In this document: in pieces, positions 7,833 to 16,347 of the stretch | Position numbering within the stretch: the first letter of the stretch is position 1 | Layout of the letters: each line of letters starts with the position of its first letter | From: CAYLOP01 sp964385305 | Lineage (GTDB): Bacteria; Chloroflexota; Anaerolineae; Anaerolineales; E44-bin32 | DNA: 56,990 nucleotides | Assembly: GCA_964385305.1 (NCBI GenBank) | Contig: CAYLOP010000006.1 | Coordinates: forward strand, 1-56,990 | Direction of reading: 5' to 3' | Program-made: the position numbers and the translations under genes | The notes under the pieces: generated by a model | Seen by the model: only the letters and a program-made list of their open reading frames with translations | Told to the model about the DNA's origin: nothing | The model's database searches: none

Positions 7833-8330
7833 ATGCCAATTCTGGACGATCGTAGCCTCGAGTTTCTTAGCCATAGTCCCGAGCAAACTCGCCGACTAGG
7901 TGTCCGACTCGGCGAACTCTTAAAGCCAGCAGATTTGATTTGCCTTGCCGGCGACCTGGGTTCGGGGAAGACAACACTTGCTCAAGGGATTGCGCGCGGA
8001 TGGGGATCATTGGACTCCGTTACCAGCCCTACCTTTGTGTTGATCAATGAATACAGGCGGGCGGATAGCGCTGTCCTCTATCATTTCGATGCTTACCGCC
8101 TGAGCGGAATCGATGAGGCGTTCGCGCTGGGTTTAGATGAGCTGCTGGAAGACACCGGGCCAGTATTGGTGGAATGGCCAGAGCGCGTCGCAGATGCGCT
8201 GCCTCCGGATCGCCTTTGGATCAGTCTGCGTTGGGTGGATGACATGCGACGGGGATTGCATTTCGAGGCGCATGGTGTGCGATATGAGCGCATGCTGCGG
8301 CATTTTCGGCAATTAGCGTTTGGAGGTTAG
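7833..8330 (+). CDS. tsaE: tRNA threonylcarbamoyladenosine biosynthesis ATPase TsaE
   Basis: A 165-residue P-loop protein with Walker A GDLGSGKTT at residues 40-48, the family strand SPTFVLINEY near 68 and the Walker B region VLVEWPERV. TsaE drives the TsaB-TsaD complex that installs t6A at position 37 of ANN-decoding tRNAs. The frame opens at 7770, but the ATG at 7833 gives the usual TsaE length and lies behind the predicted promoter. tsaB follows after 2 bases, the conserved bacterial pairing. Confidence 0.92.
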   Translation: MPILDDRSLEFLSHSPEQTRRLGVRLGELLKPADLICLAGDLGSGKTTLAQGIARGWGSLDSVTSPTFVLINEYRRADSAVLYHFDAYRLSGIDEAFALGLDELLEDTGPVLVEWPERVADALPPDRLWISLRWVDDMRRGLHFEAHGVRYERMLRHFRQLAFGG

Positions 8331-8332
8331 TT

Positions 8333-8980
8333 GTGCTGCTTGCGTTGGATACAGCCACGCAGATGATTGGGCTCTGTTTGTATGACGGTATGCAGGTGCT
8401 GGCCGAGTCCGTATGGGCAGGCAGAAGATACCATACTGTATCGCTGGCGCCCGAAACCGCGATTATGCTGCGCCGAGTTGGGCGCTCCCCCAGTGAACTC
8501 ACAGCCGTGGCGGTTGCGCTTGGCCCGGGGTCCTATACAGGGTTGCGTATAGGGTTGGCATTTGCGAAAGGCTTAGCCCTGACTCACAACCTTCCCCTGG
8601 TTGGTATCCCGACGCTCGATATTGTGGCGCGTAGCCAACCTCGTTGCTCAGAGCCCATGCTGGCCGTGATGCCAGCGGGACGCGGTCGGATCATTGGATT
8701 GTGGTACAAATGGGAGCGCCGCAGCTGGAAAGCGGATGGTGAAATCGAGACCCTCACCTGGGGTGAGATCGCGGAACGCCTCGAGGAAAAAACGGTCATC
8801 TGCGGAGACGTTGATCCGGAGGGAAGGCGCACGCTCGCGGATCAGCCGCTGGCGATTCTCCCCCCCCCAGCGAACGCCATCCGTCGCCCAAGCTTCCTCG
8901 CAGAGTTGGCGCTGGAGAGAATTAAGGCCGGCAAGCTAATGGATCCAGCTACTTTAGCACCGGTGTATTTACCCTCATGA
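8333..8980 (+). CDS. tsaB: tRNA threonylcarbamoyladenosine biosynthesis protein TsaB
   Basis: A 215-residue ASKHA-fold protein beginning LLALDTATQ, with the hallmark GPGSYTGLRIGL near residue 66. TsaB is the scaffold partner that binds TsaD for t6A synthesis in the cytoplasm. The GTG start follows a GGAGG at 8322-8326 inside the end of tsaE, indicating translational coupling. The C-terminal half is shortened and divergent, as is common in TsaB. tsaD is not in the window. Confidence 0.92.
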   Translation: MLLALDTATQMIGLCLYDGMQVLAESVWAGRRYHTVSLAPETAIMLRRVGRSPSELTAVAVALGPGSYTGLRIGLAFAKGLALTHNLPLVGIPTLDIVARSQPRCSEPMLAVMPAGRGRIIGLWYKWERRSWKADGEIETLTWGEIAERLEEKTVICGDVDPEGRRTLADQPLAILPPPANAIRRPSFLAELALERIKAGKLMDPATLAPVYLPS

Positions 8981-8995
8981 GGGTGAGAAAGCGGC

Positions 8996-9505
8996 GTGAG
9001 GCAAATAAACAATAAGATCGCGATCCGCCCTATGGTGTTGGATGATTTGCCTGAAGTCCTTACGATTGATCGGATGTCTTTTCCAACGCCTTGGTCTGAA
9101 CGCTCCTATAGATTTGAGCTGGAGAGGAACCCCACTTCTCGATTGTTCGTGGCGGAATCAATAGGGCATGAGGAACCTGCAATCGTTGGATTTGTGGGAT
9201 ACTGGATGATTGTTGACGAGGTTCATATCAGCACAATTGCTGTGCATCGAGATTTTCGTCGTATGGGGATTGGGGAGAAGATGCTGATTAAAGCGCTTGA
9301 ACAAGCGACTTGCTCAGGGGCTGCACTTGCAACGCTTGAGGTGCGAGTTTCGAATCAAGCTGCTGTGGATCTATATCATAAGCACGGTTTTCAAATCGTC
9401 GGCCGGCGCTCAAAGTACTACCGCGATAATAACGAAGATGCTTTGATAATGACTCTAAACAACCTTCGTCAACGATTGCGCACGAAGAGCGGAGGTGGAA
9501 GGTGA
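8996..9505 (+). CDS. rimI: Ribosomal-protein-S18-alanine N-acetyltransferase RimI
   Basis: A 169-residue GNAT acetyltransferase. IRPMVLDDLPEV opens the fold, PWSERSYRFEL matches the RimI helix, and the acetyl-CoA loop is DFRRMGIGEKM near residue 88, followed by LEVRVSNQAAVDLYHKHGF. RimI acetylates the N-terminal alanine of ribosomal protein S18. Its place directly after tsaB is the widespread tsaE-tsaB-rimI arrangement, which supports RimI over another GNAT. A GTG start is used, and its stop overlaps the next start. Confidence 0.88.
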   Translation: MRQINNKIAIRPMVLDDLPEVLTIDRMSFPTPWSERSYRFELERNPTSRLFVAESIGHEEPAIVGFVGYWMIVDEVHISTIAVHRDFRRMGIGEKMLIKALEQATCSGAALATLEVRVSNQAAVDLYHKHGFQIVGRRSKYYRDNNEDALIMTLNNLRQRLRTKSGGGR

Positions 9506-10119
9506 GCTCGGAGGAAGAACTGGCTGCAGTCGCACGGGAAGTGGAGACCTGCAGAGATTGCAGACTGCACTTGTCTCGGAAGAAGGCAGTCCCGGGAGAA
9601 GGACCTATCAACGCGGATTTGATGTTTATTGGCGAGGGGCCCGGTTTTCATGAGAATGAGCAAGGTCGACCATTTGTGGGCGCGGCCGGTCGCTTCTTGG
9701 AAGAGTTGCTCGCAAGTATCGATCTGACACGTGAGGATGTTTTTATCGGCAACGTTGTGAAGTGTAGACCACCGGGAAACCGCGATCCGCAGGCAAACGA
9801 AATTGAGGCTTGCGCGAAGTACCTTGACCGACAAATACGCGCCGTCAATCCTAAGGTGATTATCACCTTAGGAAGGTTCTCCATGGCGCGCTATTTCCCA
9901 AACGCGAAAATCAGTGTAATTCATGGTCAGGAGCGTATGATCAATGGTCGCCTGGTTGTGCCGATGTACCATCCCGCAGCCGCACTACATCAGCCCTCCT
10001 TACGGCGAGTGGTGGAGGAAGATTTCGCTCGCCTTCCCGAATTGATCGTCCAACAGCGTGACAGCGCACCTTCTCCCCAAGCGGCCCAGGATGATCCTGA
10101 GCAATTAAGTCTATTCTGA
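9502..10119 (+). CDS. Family 4 (Fe-S) uracil-DNA glycosylase
   Basis: A 205-residue UDG of the family 4 type. Four cysteines at 17, 20, 88 and 104 (TCRDC, VVKCRPPGNRDP, EACAKY) are placed to bind a [4Fe-4S] cluster. The catalytic motif GEGPGFHENEQGRPFVG is at about residues 44-60, and the second motif is MYHPAAALH. It excises uracil arising from cytosine deamination. The GTG start overlaps the rimI stop (GTGA), so the two are translationally coupled. Family 4 enzymes are common in thermophiles and also widespread in mesophiles, so this does not fix lifestyle. Confidence 0.93.
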   Translation: MSSEEELAAVAREVETCRDCRLHLSRKKAVPGEGPINADLMFIGEGPGFHENEQGRPFVGAAGRFLEELLASIDLTREDVFIGNVVKCRPPGNRDPQANEIEACAKYLDRQIRAVNPKVIITLGRFSMARYFPNAKISVIHGQERMINGRLVVPMYHPAAALHQPSLRRVVEEDFARLPELIVQQRDSAPSPQAAQDDPEQLSLF

Positions 10120-10149
10120 TCAACCCCTTTGCAGGAGTTACTAAATCAT

Positions 10150-11487
10150 ATGTCTGAACAAGCATACGCATTACCCCCTGCCGCGCGGCACCTTCTCGAG
10201 CGGTTTGTCAATCGGGAGGCAAAGGTAGGTGTTGTAGGTCTGGGATATGTTGGACTTCCTCTTGGGATGGTAATGGCTGAAGCTGGTTTCCACGTTGTCG
10301 GTGTTGACGCAGACCCGTCCAAGATCGAGACGCTTCGTCAAGGCCAAAGTTATGTAGAGGATGTGCCGCACGCAACTATCGCACGCTTGATCGGGGAGGG
10401 GCTCTTTGAAGTAAGCACGTCCTACGACGTGTTGGCGGATGTGGATGGCGTAAGCGTCTGCGTTCCTACGCCCCTGCGGAAAACAGGTGATCCTGATCTT
10501 TCATTTATTGTCTCGGCTACAGAATCACTCGTGCCTGTGTTGCATGCGGGCATGGTTGTGATTCTTGAGTCAACAACCTATCCCGGGACGACGCGAGAGA
10601 TGGTGCAGCCCGAACTTGAAAAGACAGGGCTGGAAGTTGGGAAGGACATTTTCCTGGCGTTCTCACCGGAGCGTGTGGATCCGGGGCGTAAGGATTGGAC
10701 GACTGAAAACACGCCGAAGGTCATCGGCGGGATCACGCCGGCTTGCACGGAAGTGGCGGCAACGATGTATAGTCAGGCGATGGGAACGATCGTCCGTGTT
10801 TCATCGACCGAAGTGGCTGAGATGACGAAGTTATTGGAGAACACTTTTCGTGCAGTGAACATCGGGCTTGTCAATGAAATGGCGATGATGTGCGACCGCC
10901 TGGGGATCGATGTGTGGGAAGTGATCGATGCCGCAGCGACGAAACCTTTTGGCTTCATGAAATTCACGCCTGGCCCTGGTCTGGGTGGGCATTGCATCCC
11001 GATCGACCCGCTGTACCTCTCTTGGAAGTTGAAAAGCCTTAAATACAACGCGCGTTTCATCGAGCTCGCCAGCACGATCAACACAAACATGCCGCGCTAC
11101 GTCGTGCAGAAAGTGCAGGACGCGCTCAATGACCACCAGAAAGCCCTGCGCGGTTCGCACATCTTGATCCTCGGCGTGGCTTATAAGCCCAATATTTCCG
11201 ATACGAGAGAAGCGCCTGCATTGGATGTGATTGGAATGTTGACGGATCTGGGCGCGGAAGTGGCATACTTCGACCCCCATGTCCCCGTGTTGGAGCACGA
11301 GAATTTGGGAATGAAATCTGTGCCCGATCTCCTCGCCGCAGCGCGGGATTCGGACTGTGTTGTCATCATTACAGATCATGACCAGATTGACTATGCCGCG
11401 CTCTTTGAGGCGAGCACACTGATCTTCGACACCCGCGATGCCTTCAGGAGAGCGGGGATCAACGACCCCAAAATTGTGAGGCTTTAA
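10150..11487 (+). CDS. Nucleotide-sugar dehydrogenase (UDP-HexNAc/UDP-glucose 6-dehydrogenase family)
   Basis: A 445-residue NAD-dependent enzyme that oxidises C6 of a UDP-sugar to a uronic acid in two steps. It shows the Rossmann motif GLGYVGLPLG near residue 32, FSPERVDPG near 170, the catalytic Cys282 in GGHCIPIDP and the C-terminal dinucleotide/substrate domain (LGVAYKPNISDTREAPA). The overall pattern is closer to WbpA/WecC-type UDP-N-acetylhexosamine dehydrogenases than to Ugd. ATG 10150 was preferred over an upstream TTG because GCAGGAG lies at 10131-10137. The next gene, a uronate-type epimerase, overlaps by one base, so the pair should make an acidic UDP-sugar for the polysaccharide. 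Confidence 0.88.
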   Translation: MSEQAYALPPAARHLLERFVNREAKVGVVGLGYVGLPLGMVMAEAGFHVVGVDADPSKIETLRQGQSYVEDVPHATIARLIGEGLFEVSTSYDVLADVDGVSVCVPTPLRKTGDPDLSFIVSATESLVPVLHAGMVVILESTTYPGTTREMVQPELEKTGLEVGKDIFLAFSPERVDPGRKDWTTENTPKVIGGITPACTEVAATMYSQAMGTIVRVSSTEVAEMTKLLENTFRAVNIGLVNEMAMMCDRLGIDVWEVIDAAATKPFGFMKFTPGPGLGGHCIPIDPLYLSWKLKSLKYNARFIELASTINTNMPRYVVQKVQDALNDHQKALRGSHILILGVAYKPNISDTREAPALDVIGMLTDLGAEVAYFDPHVPVLEHENLGMKSVPDLLAAARDSDCVVIITDHDQIDYAALFEASTLIFDTRDAFRRAGINDPKIVRL

Positions 11488-12467
11488 TGGCACATTACCT
11501 GGTGACTGGAGTCGCCGGATTCATCGCCTCTCGCGTGGCCGAGATGCTGCTTGATGACGGACATGCTGTGCATGGCGTCGATAATATGAACGACGCATAC
11601 GATGTGCGTATGAAGGAACATCGCCTGGGCAAGCTCGATGGGCGGGATGGGTTCAGTTTTGACAGGCTGGACATCGCCGATTCTCAAGCTGTAAACGAGA
11701 TGGCTGAAAGAGTTGAGTCGTATGACGCCGTCATCAATTTGGCGGCGCGTGCTGGGGTGCGGAAAAGTGTCGAGAACCCATGGCTTTATGTTGACACCAA
11801 TGAAGTCGGCACCTTAAACCTCTTGGAACTATGCCGCCATCAGGGTATCCCGAAATTTATCCTGGCATCCACCTCCAGTATCTACGGCGGACATGCGCCC
11901 CTGCCAACCCCCGAAGACGCAGAGAGCAGCCAACCCCTGCAGCCTTATGCTGCGAGTAAAAAAGCCGCAGAGGTTATGAGCCACGCATACCACGCTTTAT
12001 ATGATATCGATGTCACCGTGTTTCGATACTTTACCGTGTATGGCCCAGCAGGTCGCCCCGATATGGTCTTATTTCGCTTTGTCCAGTGGGTTTATGAAGG
12101 GCGTGATGTCTGGCTCAATGGAGACGGCGAGCAATCGCGCGGTTTCACCTATGTAGATGACATCGCCCGTGGTACCATCCTGGGCTTGAAACCTGTCGGG
12201 TATGAAATCTTCAACCTGGGCGGGCATGAGACTGTGAAGATCAAGGACTTGATCCTTCTCTTAGAAGAGCGAATAGGTAAAAAGGCAAGGGTGAAATTCC
12301 GGCCACGCCACCCGGCAGATGTTTTTGCAAGTTGGGCAGATGTGGGGAAAGCCGAGCGAACGCTGGGTTGGAAGCCAATGGTCAAATTTGAGGAAGGTCT
12401 AAAAGTATGTGTCGACTGGTACGCTGCAGAGCGGCATTGGGCGTGCGAAGTGGATACCGGGGATTAA
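11487..12467 (+). CDS. NAD-dependent nucleotide-sugar epimerase (UDP-uronate 4-epimerase-like)
   Basis: A 326-residue extended SDR with glycine motif GVAGFIA at the N-terminus, active-site serine segment STSSIYGG near 132 and catalytic YAASK near 158. NMNDAYDVRMKEHRL after the second strand resembles UDP-glucuronate/UDP-GalNAcA 4-epimerases (DNxNDYYD). It probably inverts C4 of the uronic acid made by the preceding dehydrogenase, whose stop codon it overlaps. A decarboxylase or 4-epimerase of neutral sugars is less likely given this pairing. Confidence 0.82.
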   Translation: MAHYLVTGVAGFIASRVAEMLLDDGHAVHGVDNMNDAYDVRMKEHRLGKLDGRDGFSFDRLDIADSQAVNEMAERVESYDAVINLAARAGVRKSVENPWLYVDTNEVGTLNLLELCRHQGIPKFILASTSSIYGGHAPLPTPEDAESSQPLQPYAASKKAAEVMSHAYHALYDIDVTVFRYFTVYGPAGRPDMVLFRFVQWVYEGRDVWLNGDGEQSRGFTYVDDIARGTILGLKPVGYEIFNLGGHETVKIKDLILLLEERIGKKARVKFRPRHPADVFASWADVGKAERTLGWKPMVKFEEGLKVCVDWYAAERHWACEVDTGD

Positions 12468-12474
12468 TGACCGG

Positions 12475-13851
12475 ATGAAAAGATCCGCCCTCTTCTCTGT
12501 GCGGGCTCTCTATACGCGTCTACGGAAAAATCCCATCATCCGCCGAGTCATTCGCAACTCGGGGTACCTCCTGAGTTCGACGGCGATTTCAGCCATCCTA
12601 AGCATGGTGCAAAGTGTTTTGGCGGCCAGGCTGCTTGGTGTTGCAGGGTTTGGTATCTTGGGCACGATCACGCAATTCACCAGTGTGATCAACCGATTAA
12701 CCTCTGCCCGAATGAGCGAGTTGGTTGTCAATTATGTGGGTGAGTACAACGTCAACGGGAAGAAGCAGTATGCAGCGGCAGTGTTCAAAGTCGCCAGTTT
12801 AACGGAATTTGTGCTCACCATTCTTGCTTTCGGTCTGGTCGTGCTTCTCGCTCCACTAGGCGCACGCTTCCTAGCTCATGATCCATCCTTGCGCGATATC
12901 TTCGCGATCTATGGCTTGATGGTGCTGGCCAATATCATCTCCGAGAGTTCAACGGGCTTGCTTTCGGTTTTTGATAAGTTCCGCTCGATCGCCCTCATTA
13001 ATGTCGGTCAGAGTGTGCTCACCATGCTCTTGATCGTGGGAGCTTTTATTGTAAAAGGCGGTTTGATACATGTGGTGCTCGCATACCTCCTCGGGAAGAT
13101 GATCTCTGCGCTCATGATCACGTTCGTAGCTTTATGGCAGGCGGGAGTACATTGGGGGAAGAATTGGTGGAGAGCGCCGATTTCCTTGCTCGCCGATCGT
13201 CGGCGGGAGTTGATCCGCTTTGGTTTGAGTTCCAATCTCTCTGTGACCTTAAACCTTGTAACGCGAGACAGTGAGCTCCTATGGCTTAGTGCACTGAGTA
13301 CACCTCTGCAAGTTGGGTACTACAAACTCACGCTTGCAATCCTCAACATTCTCCTTCTGCCCGTACAACCTCTCCTGACCGCGACCTATCGTGACCTTGC
13401 GTTAGAAGTCGCGCGGAAGCAATGGGAGAATGTGCGATACCTCCTTCGAAGCGGTAGCATCATCCTTTCCGCGTATTCCGTGCCAGCTTGCATGGGGTTG
13501 GCGGTATTCGGTCCATGGCTGATCGCGGTCATCTACAGCCCCGAGTTTCTCCCAACCACGTATTACGGATTATTGATCGTCCTTCCGAGCGTGTTGTTGG
13601 TAAACGTTTTCTACTGGAATCGCAAACTCCTTCTGACGCTCGGAAAACCCGAGTTCCCGGTCAAGGTCAATCTCGTCGCGGCCCTACTCAAGATTGTTGG
13701 AATTTTCCTACTTGTTCCGCGTTGGGGCGCACTCGGTATGGCGGTGCTCCTGAGCGCGTTTTTTATGGGGACGACCGCTGCCCAGGTTGTTCAAGGACTC
13801 CGCAGTCTTCGCCAGGCGATTGGTAGCCCTTTGTCGGTTGCGGGGAGCTAG
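12475..13851 (+). CDS. Polysaccharide flippase, Wzx/MATE-like (oligosaccharide repeat-unit translocase)
   Basis: A 459-residue, very hydrophobic protein with about 12-14 membrane segments. It opens NSGYLLSSTAISAILS near residue 27 and carries AARLLGVAGFGILGT in the first helices, typical of the PST/Wzx family. Such proteins flip undecaprenyl-linked oligosaccharides to the outer face of the membrane. The ATG at 12475, 8 bases after the previous stop, is favoured over an in-frame ATG at 12409 that would overlap the epimerase by 59 bases. The locus also encodes Wzm/Wzt, so two export routes are present. Confidence 0.85.
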   Translation: MKRSALFSVRALYTRLRKNPIIRRVIRNSGYLLSSTAISAILSMVQSVLAARLLGVAGFGILGTITQFTSVINRLTSARMSELVVNYVGEYNVNGKKQYAAAVFKVASLTEFVLTILAFGLVVLLAPLGARFLAHDPSLRDIFAIYGLMVLANIISESSTGLLSVFDKFRSIALINVGQSVLTMLLIVGAFIVKGGLIHVVLAYLLGKMISALMITFVALWQAGVHWGKNWWRAPISLLADRRRELIRFGLSSNLSVTLNLVTRDSELLWLSALSTPLQVGYYKLTLAILNILLLPVQPLLTATYRDLALEVARKQWENVRYLLRSGSIILSAYSVPACMGLAVFGPWLIAVIYSPEFLPTTYYGLLIVLPSVLLVNVFYWNRKLLLTLGKPEFPVKVNLVAALLKIVGIFLLVPRWGALGMAVLLSAFFMGTTAAQVVQGLRSLRQAIGSPLSVAGS

Positions 13852-15008
13852 TGTCGATGCGCATCGCGTGCATTGCTACTTCCAGTGTGCCTTCTCGAAG
13901 AGCCAACTCCGTTCGTGTCATGAAGGTATGTCAGTCATTTCTCGATCTGGGTCATGACGTCCATCTTTGGCTGCCTGGGAGGCGGCGGGAACCAGATTGG
14001 GAGCAACTGAAGCGGCATTACGCTCTCCATCACTCCTTTCCGATCACATGGATCCCTAGATTGCGAGCCCTGCGGCATTGGGATTACTGTGTTCGAGCAG
14101 TGCGCGACGCGCGGCGTTGGGGAGCGGATCTTCTCTATACCTGGCCTTACCAGGCTGCGGCTTTTGCCTCGCGACTCAACATTCCCACCGCCTTGGAGAT
14201 CCATGATCGCCCGCAGGGTCGCTTTGGACCGTGGTTGTTCCGCATGTTTTTACAAGGTGGAGGAGCAAGGCGGTTGCTGCCGATCACCGAAGCGCTGCGA
14301 GCCTATATGGTGGAGACATATGGTGTTCCGCTGGAGCCGCCGTTTGCTGTAATCACACCGAGTGGTGTGGATTTGAGCGGCTATGCCTCGCTGCCCTCAC
14401 CGCTGGAAGCAAGACGCACGCTTGACCTCCCGGAAGAGTTTACGGTAGGTTACACTGGCCATCTTTATTCTGGCCGCGGGATCGATCTCCTATTTGAGCT
14501 TGCGCAACGTAATCCAGGATTCAGCTTTGTTTGGGCCGGCGGAGAGAAGCAGGCGGTTGAGCATTGGAGGCATAAGCTGGCGGGTGCGGAAATCAAGAAT
14601 GTCCACTTGCTCGGGTTCGTCCCGCAGGAAAAGTTACCGCTTGTGCAAGCCGCGTGTGATGTCCTGCTGATGCCGTATGCTCGTCGCATCGCCGTCAGCG
14701 GTGGCGGCGACACAGCGCGATTTGCTAGCCCCATGAAGGCATTTGAATATCTCGCCGCTGGTAGAGCGATCATGACAAGCGACCTGCCTGTCTTGCATGA
14801 AATCCTAGACGAATCCAACGCGGTGTTTGCGCCACCGGAAGATGTAGAACGGTGGGACGCTGCCCTAAAGGCACTTGCGAAAGATCCAGAGCATAGACTG
14901 GCATTGGCCGAGCAGGCATATCGGGATGCGGCACAATACAGTTGGGAGGCGCGCGCGCGTCGGGCGCTCGCAGGCTTGGATATGGAGGGCACCCTCGACG
15001 ATGACTGA
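13851..15008 (+). CDS. Glycosyltransferase family 4 (GT-B)
   Basis: A 385-residue GT-B enzyme. The N-terminal domain begins MRIACIATSSVPSRRANSVRVM. The C-terminal nucleotide-sugar domain has VGYTGHLYSGRGIDLL near 203, LGFVPQEKLP near 255 and the GT4-type segment FASPMKAFEYLAAGRAIM near 290, including the E-x7-E-like acidic residue. It should transfer a sugar from a nucleotide donor on the cytoplasmic face. Donor and acceptor cannot be read from sequence. The start is the GTG overlapping the flippase stop, or the ATG at 13857. Confidence 0.85.
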   Translation: MSMRIACIATSSVPSRRANSVRVMKVCQSFLDLGHDVHLWLPGRRREPDWEQLKRHYALHHSFPITWIPRLRALRHWDYCVRAVRDARRWGADLLYTWPYQAAAFASRLNIPTALEIHDRPQGRFGPWLFRMFLQGGGARRLLPITEALRAYMVETYGVPLEPPFAVITPSGVDLSGYASLPSPLEARRTLDLPEEFTVGYTGHLYSGRGIDLLFELAQRNPGFSFVWAGGEKQAVEHWRHKLAGAEIKNVHLLGFVPQEKLPLVQAACDVLLMPYARRIAVSGGGDTARFASPMKAFEYLAAGRAIMTSDLPVLHEILDESNAVFAPPEDVERWDAALKALAKDPEHRLALAEQAYRDAAQYSWEARARRALAGLDMEGTLDDD

Positions 15009-16341
15009 GAAACTGCGGCGAGGGATCAACGCTCCGCTAGTCCTCGCCGGCATCGTATTGGCGCTGTTGGGGGTCCTGCTGCGTATGTGGCTATGGCTCC
15101 AATATCAGGCCATAAGCTACGGGGATACGGGGGCCTATTACCGATTGGCTCGGGTAGTCGCATCGCTGAATCTCGACCGTTACGATGGAACACGCGTTCC
15201 TGGCTATCCTGCGCTCCTTGCACTAGCCGGTTTGCAGGATGAAAGAGCCTGGCTCTTGCAGATGATCCTGGGCTGGCTGATTTCATTACTGCTATTTTGG
15301 ATTACGTGGCGCACAACGGATAGCGCCTGGGGCGCCTTCACGGTGGGGGCACTGTACAATCTAATCCCCGGCCAACTGTTCTTTGAAGCCAACCTCTTAT
15401 CCGAGACGTTGACGACGTTTTGCGTGGTGCTCAGCTTCGCAATCCTTGTGGGTGTATGCAAAGCGCGTAGCTATGGGGTTGGACTCTTCTTGATATTTTT
15501 AGCCGGGGTTGCCGCCAGCATGGCGGGGATGGTGCGACCACTTTTTTTCCCCCTAACAGTGTGGTATCTCCCTTTTATTGCACTGGTGGGCGCAAGAGAT
15601 TGGCGCAGGCGATTACTCCGGCTTGCGCTGTATTCCGTCGGCCCACTTCTCATCCAGGGAGGCTGGCTGCTCTTTATCTTCAATCACTATGAGATGATCT
15701 CGCCGACGACGATGGCTGGTTACAGCTTGGTGCAACATACGGGTGAGTATTTCGAGTATCTCCCAGATGAGGTGGCATCGATCCGCGACACATACATCGA
15801 GTATCGAGACGCACAAATTGCAGAGCACGGCGTTCAGACGAATGCCATTTGGGAGGCCATTCCTGCCCTGCAGGAAAAAACCGGGCTCAGTTTCTATGGG
15901 CTCTCGCGCGAAATGGGGCGGCTCTCCCGCCAGCTTATCCGAGAACACCCGGGTTTATATCTGCAGAATGTGGTAGAAGGATGGTTGGGCTTCTGGAAGG
16001 CGCCAGTTTATTGGATGCCTTCTGTGTTTACTATTCCATTCGTACGAGTATTCCTCCAAGGGGCGGCCCTTATAGGGCGTGGGATTTGCATACTCGCCAA
16101 TGTTCTCTTTCTTGGGTTGTCAGCGTTATCGCTCGTAAGCCGAACTCTCCGTCAGAACTTTGGGATCGATCGCTTTGCGGTCCTTGCTGGCGGCATGGTA
16201 TGGATGATCTCGATCTTCCAAACGCTTGTTGATCATGGAGATAACCCTCGTTTTTTAGTACCCTTGCAGATGCTGGTTGTGTATGTTGTCGTACGGGCGC
16301 TATGGTTCTGGCGCCAGAAGCGATTATTTCGTGGAGGCTGA
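15001..16341 (+). CDS. GT-C-fold membrane glycosyltransferase (GT39/ArnT-like)
   Basis: A 446-residue polytopic protein with about ten hydrophobic segments. After the first helix comes an acidic extracytoplasmic loop SYGDTGAYYRLA near residue 39 and then GYPALLALAG, the pattern of lipid-phosphate-sugar-dependent GT-C transferases. Such enzymes add sugars outside the membrane from polyprenyl-phosphate donors. The ATG at 15001 overlaps the end of the GT4 gene by 8 bases; the much longer open frame starting at 14875 is not needed. The substrate is unknown. Confidence 0.75.
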   Translation: MTEKLRRGINAPLVLAGIVLALLGVLLRMWLWLQYQAISYGDTGAYYRLARVVASLNLDRYDGTRVPGYPALLALAGLQDERAWLLQMILGWLISLLLFWITWRTTDSAWGAFTVGALYNLIPGQLFFEANLLSETLTTFCVVLSFAILVGVCKARSYGVGLFLIFLAGVAASMAGMVRPLFFPLTVWYLPFIALVGARDWRRRLLRLALYSVGPLLIQGGWLLFIFNHYEMISPTTMAGYSLVQHTGEYFEYLPDEVASIRDTYIEYRDAQIAEHGVQTNAIWEAIPALQEKTGLSFYGLSREMGRLSRQLIREHPGLYLQNVVEGWLGFWKAPVYWMPSVFTIPFVRVFLQGAALIGRGICILANVLFLGLSALSLVSRTLRQNFGIDRFAVLAGGMVWMISIFQTLVDHGDNPRFLVPLQMLVVYVVVRALWFWRQKRLFRGG

Positions 16342-16347
16342 GAAATC

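Noticed and set aside
10831..11493. Minus-strand open frame of 220 codons
   Set aside because: It lies opposite the catalytic domain of the nucleotide-sugar dehydrogenase; its length is explained by codon bias of that gene.
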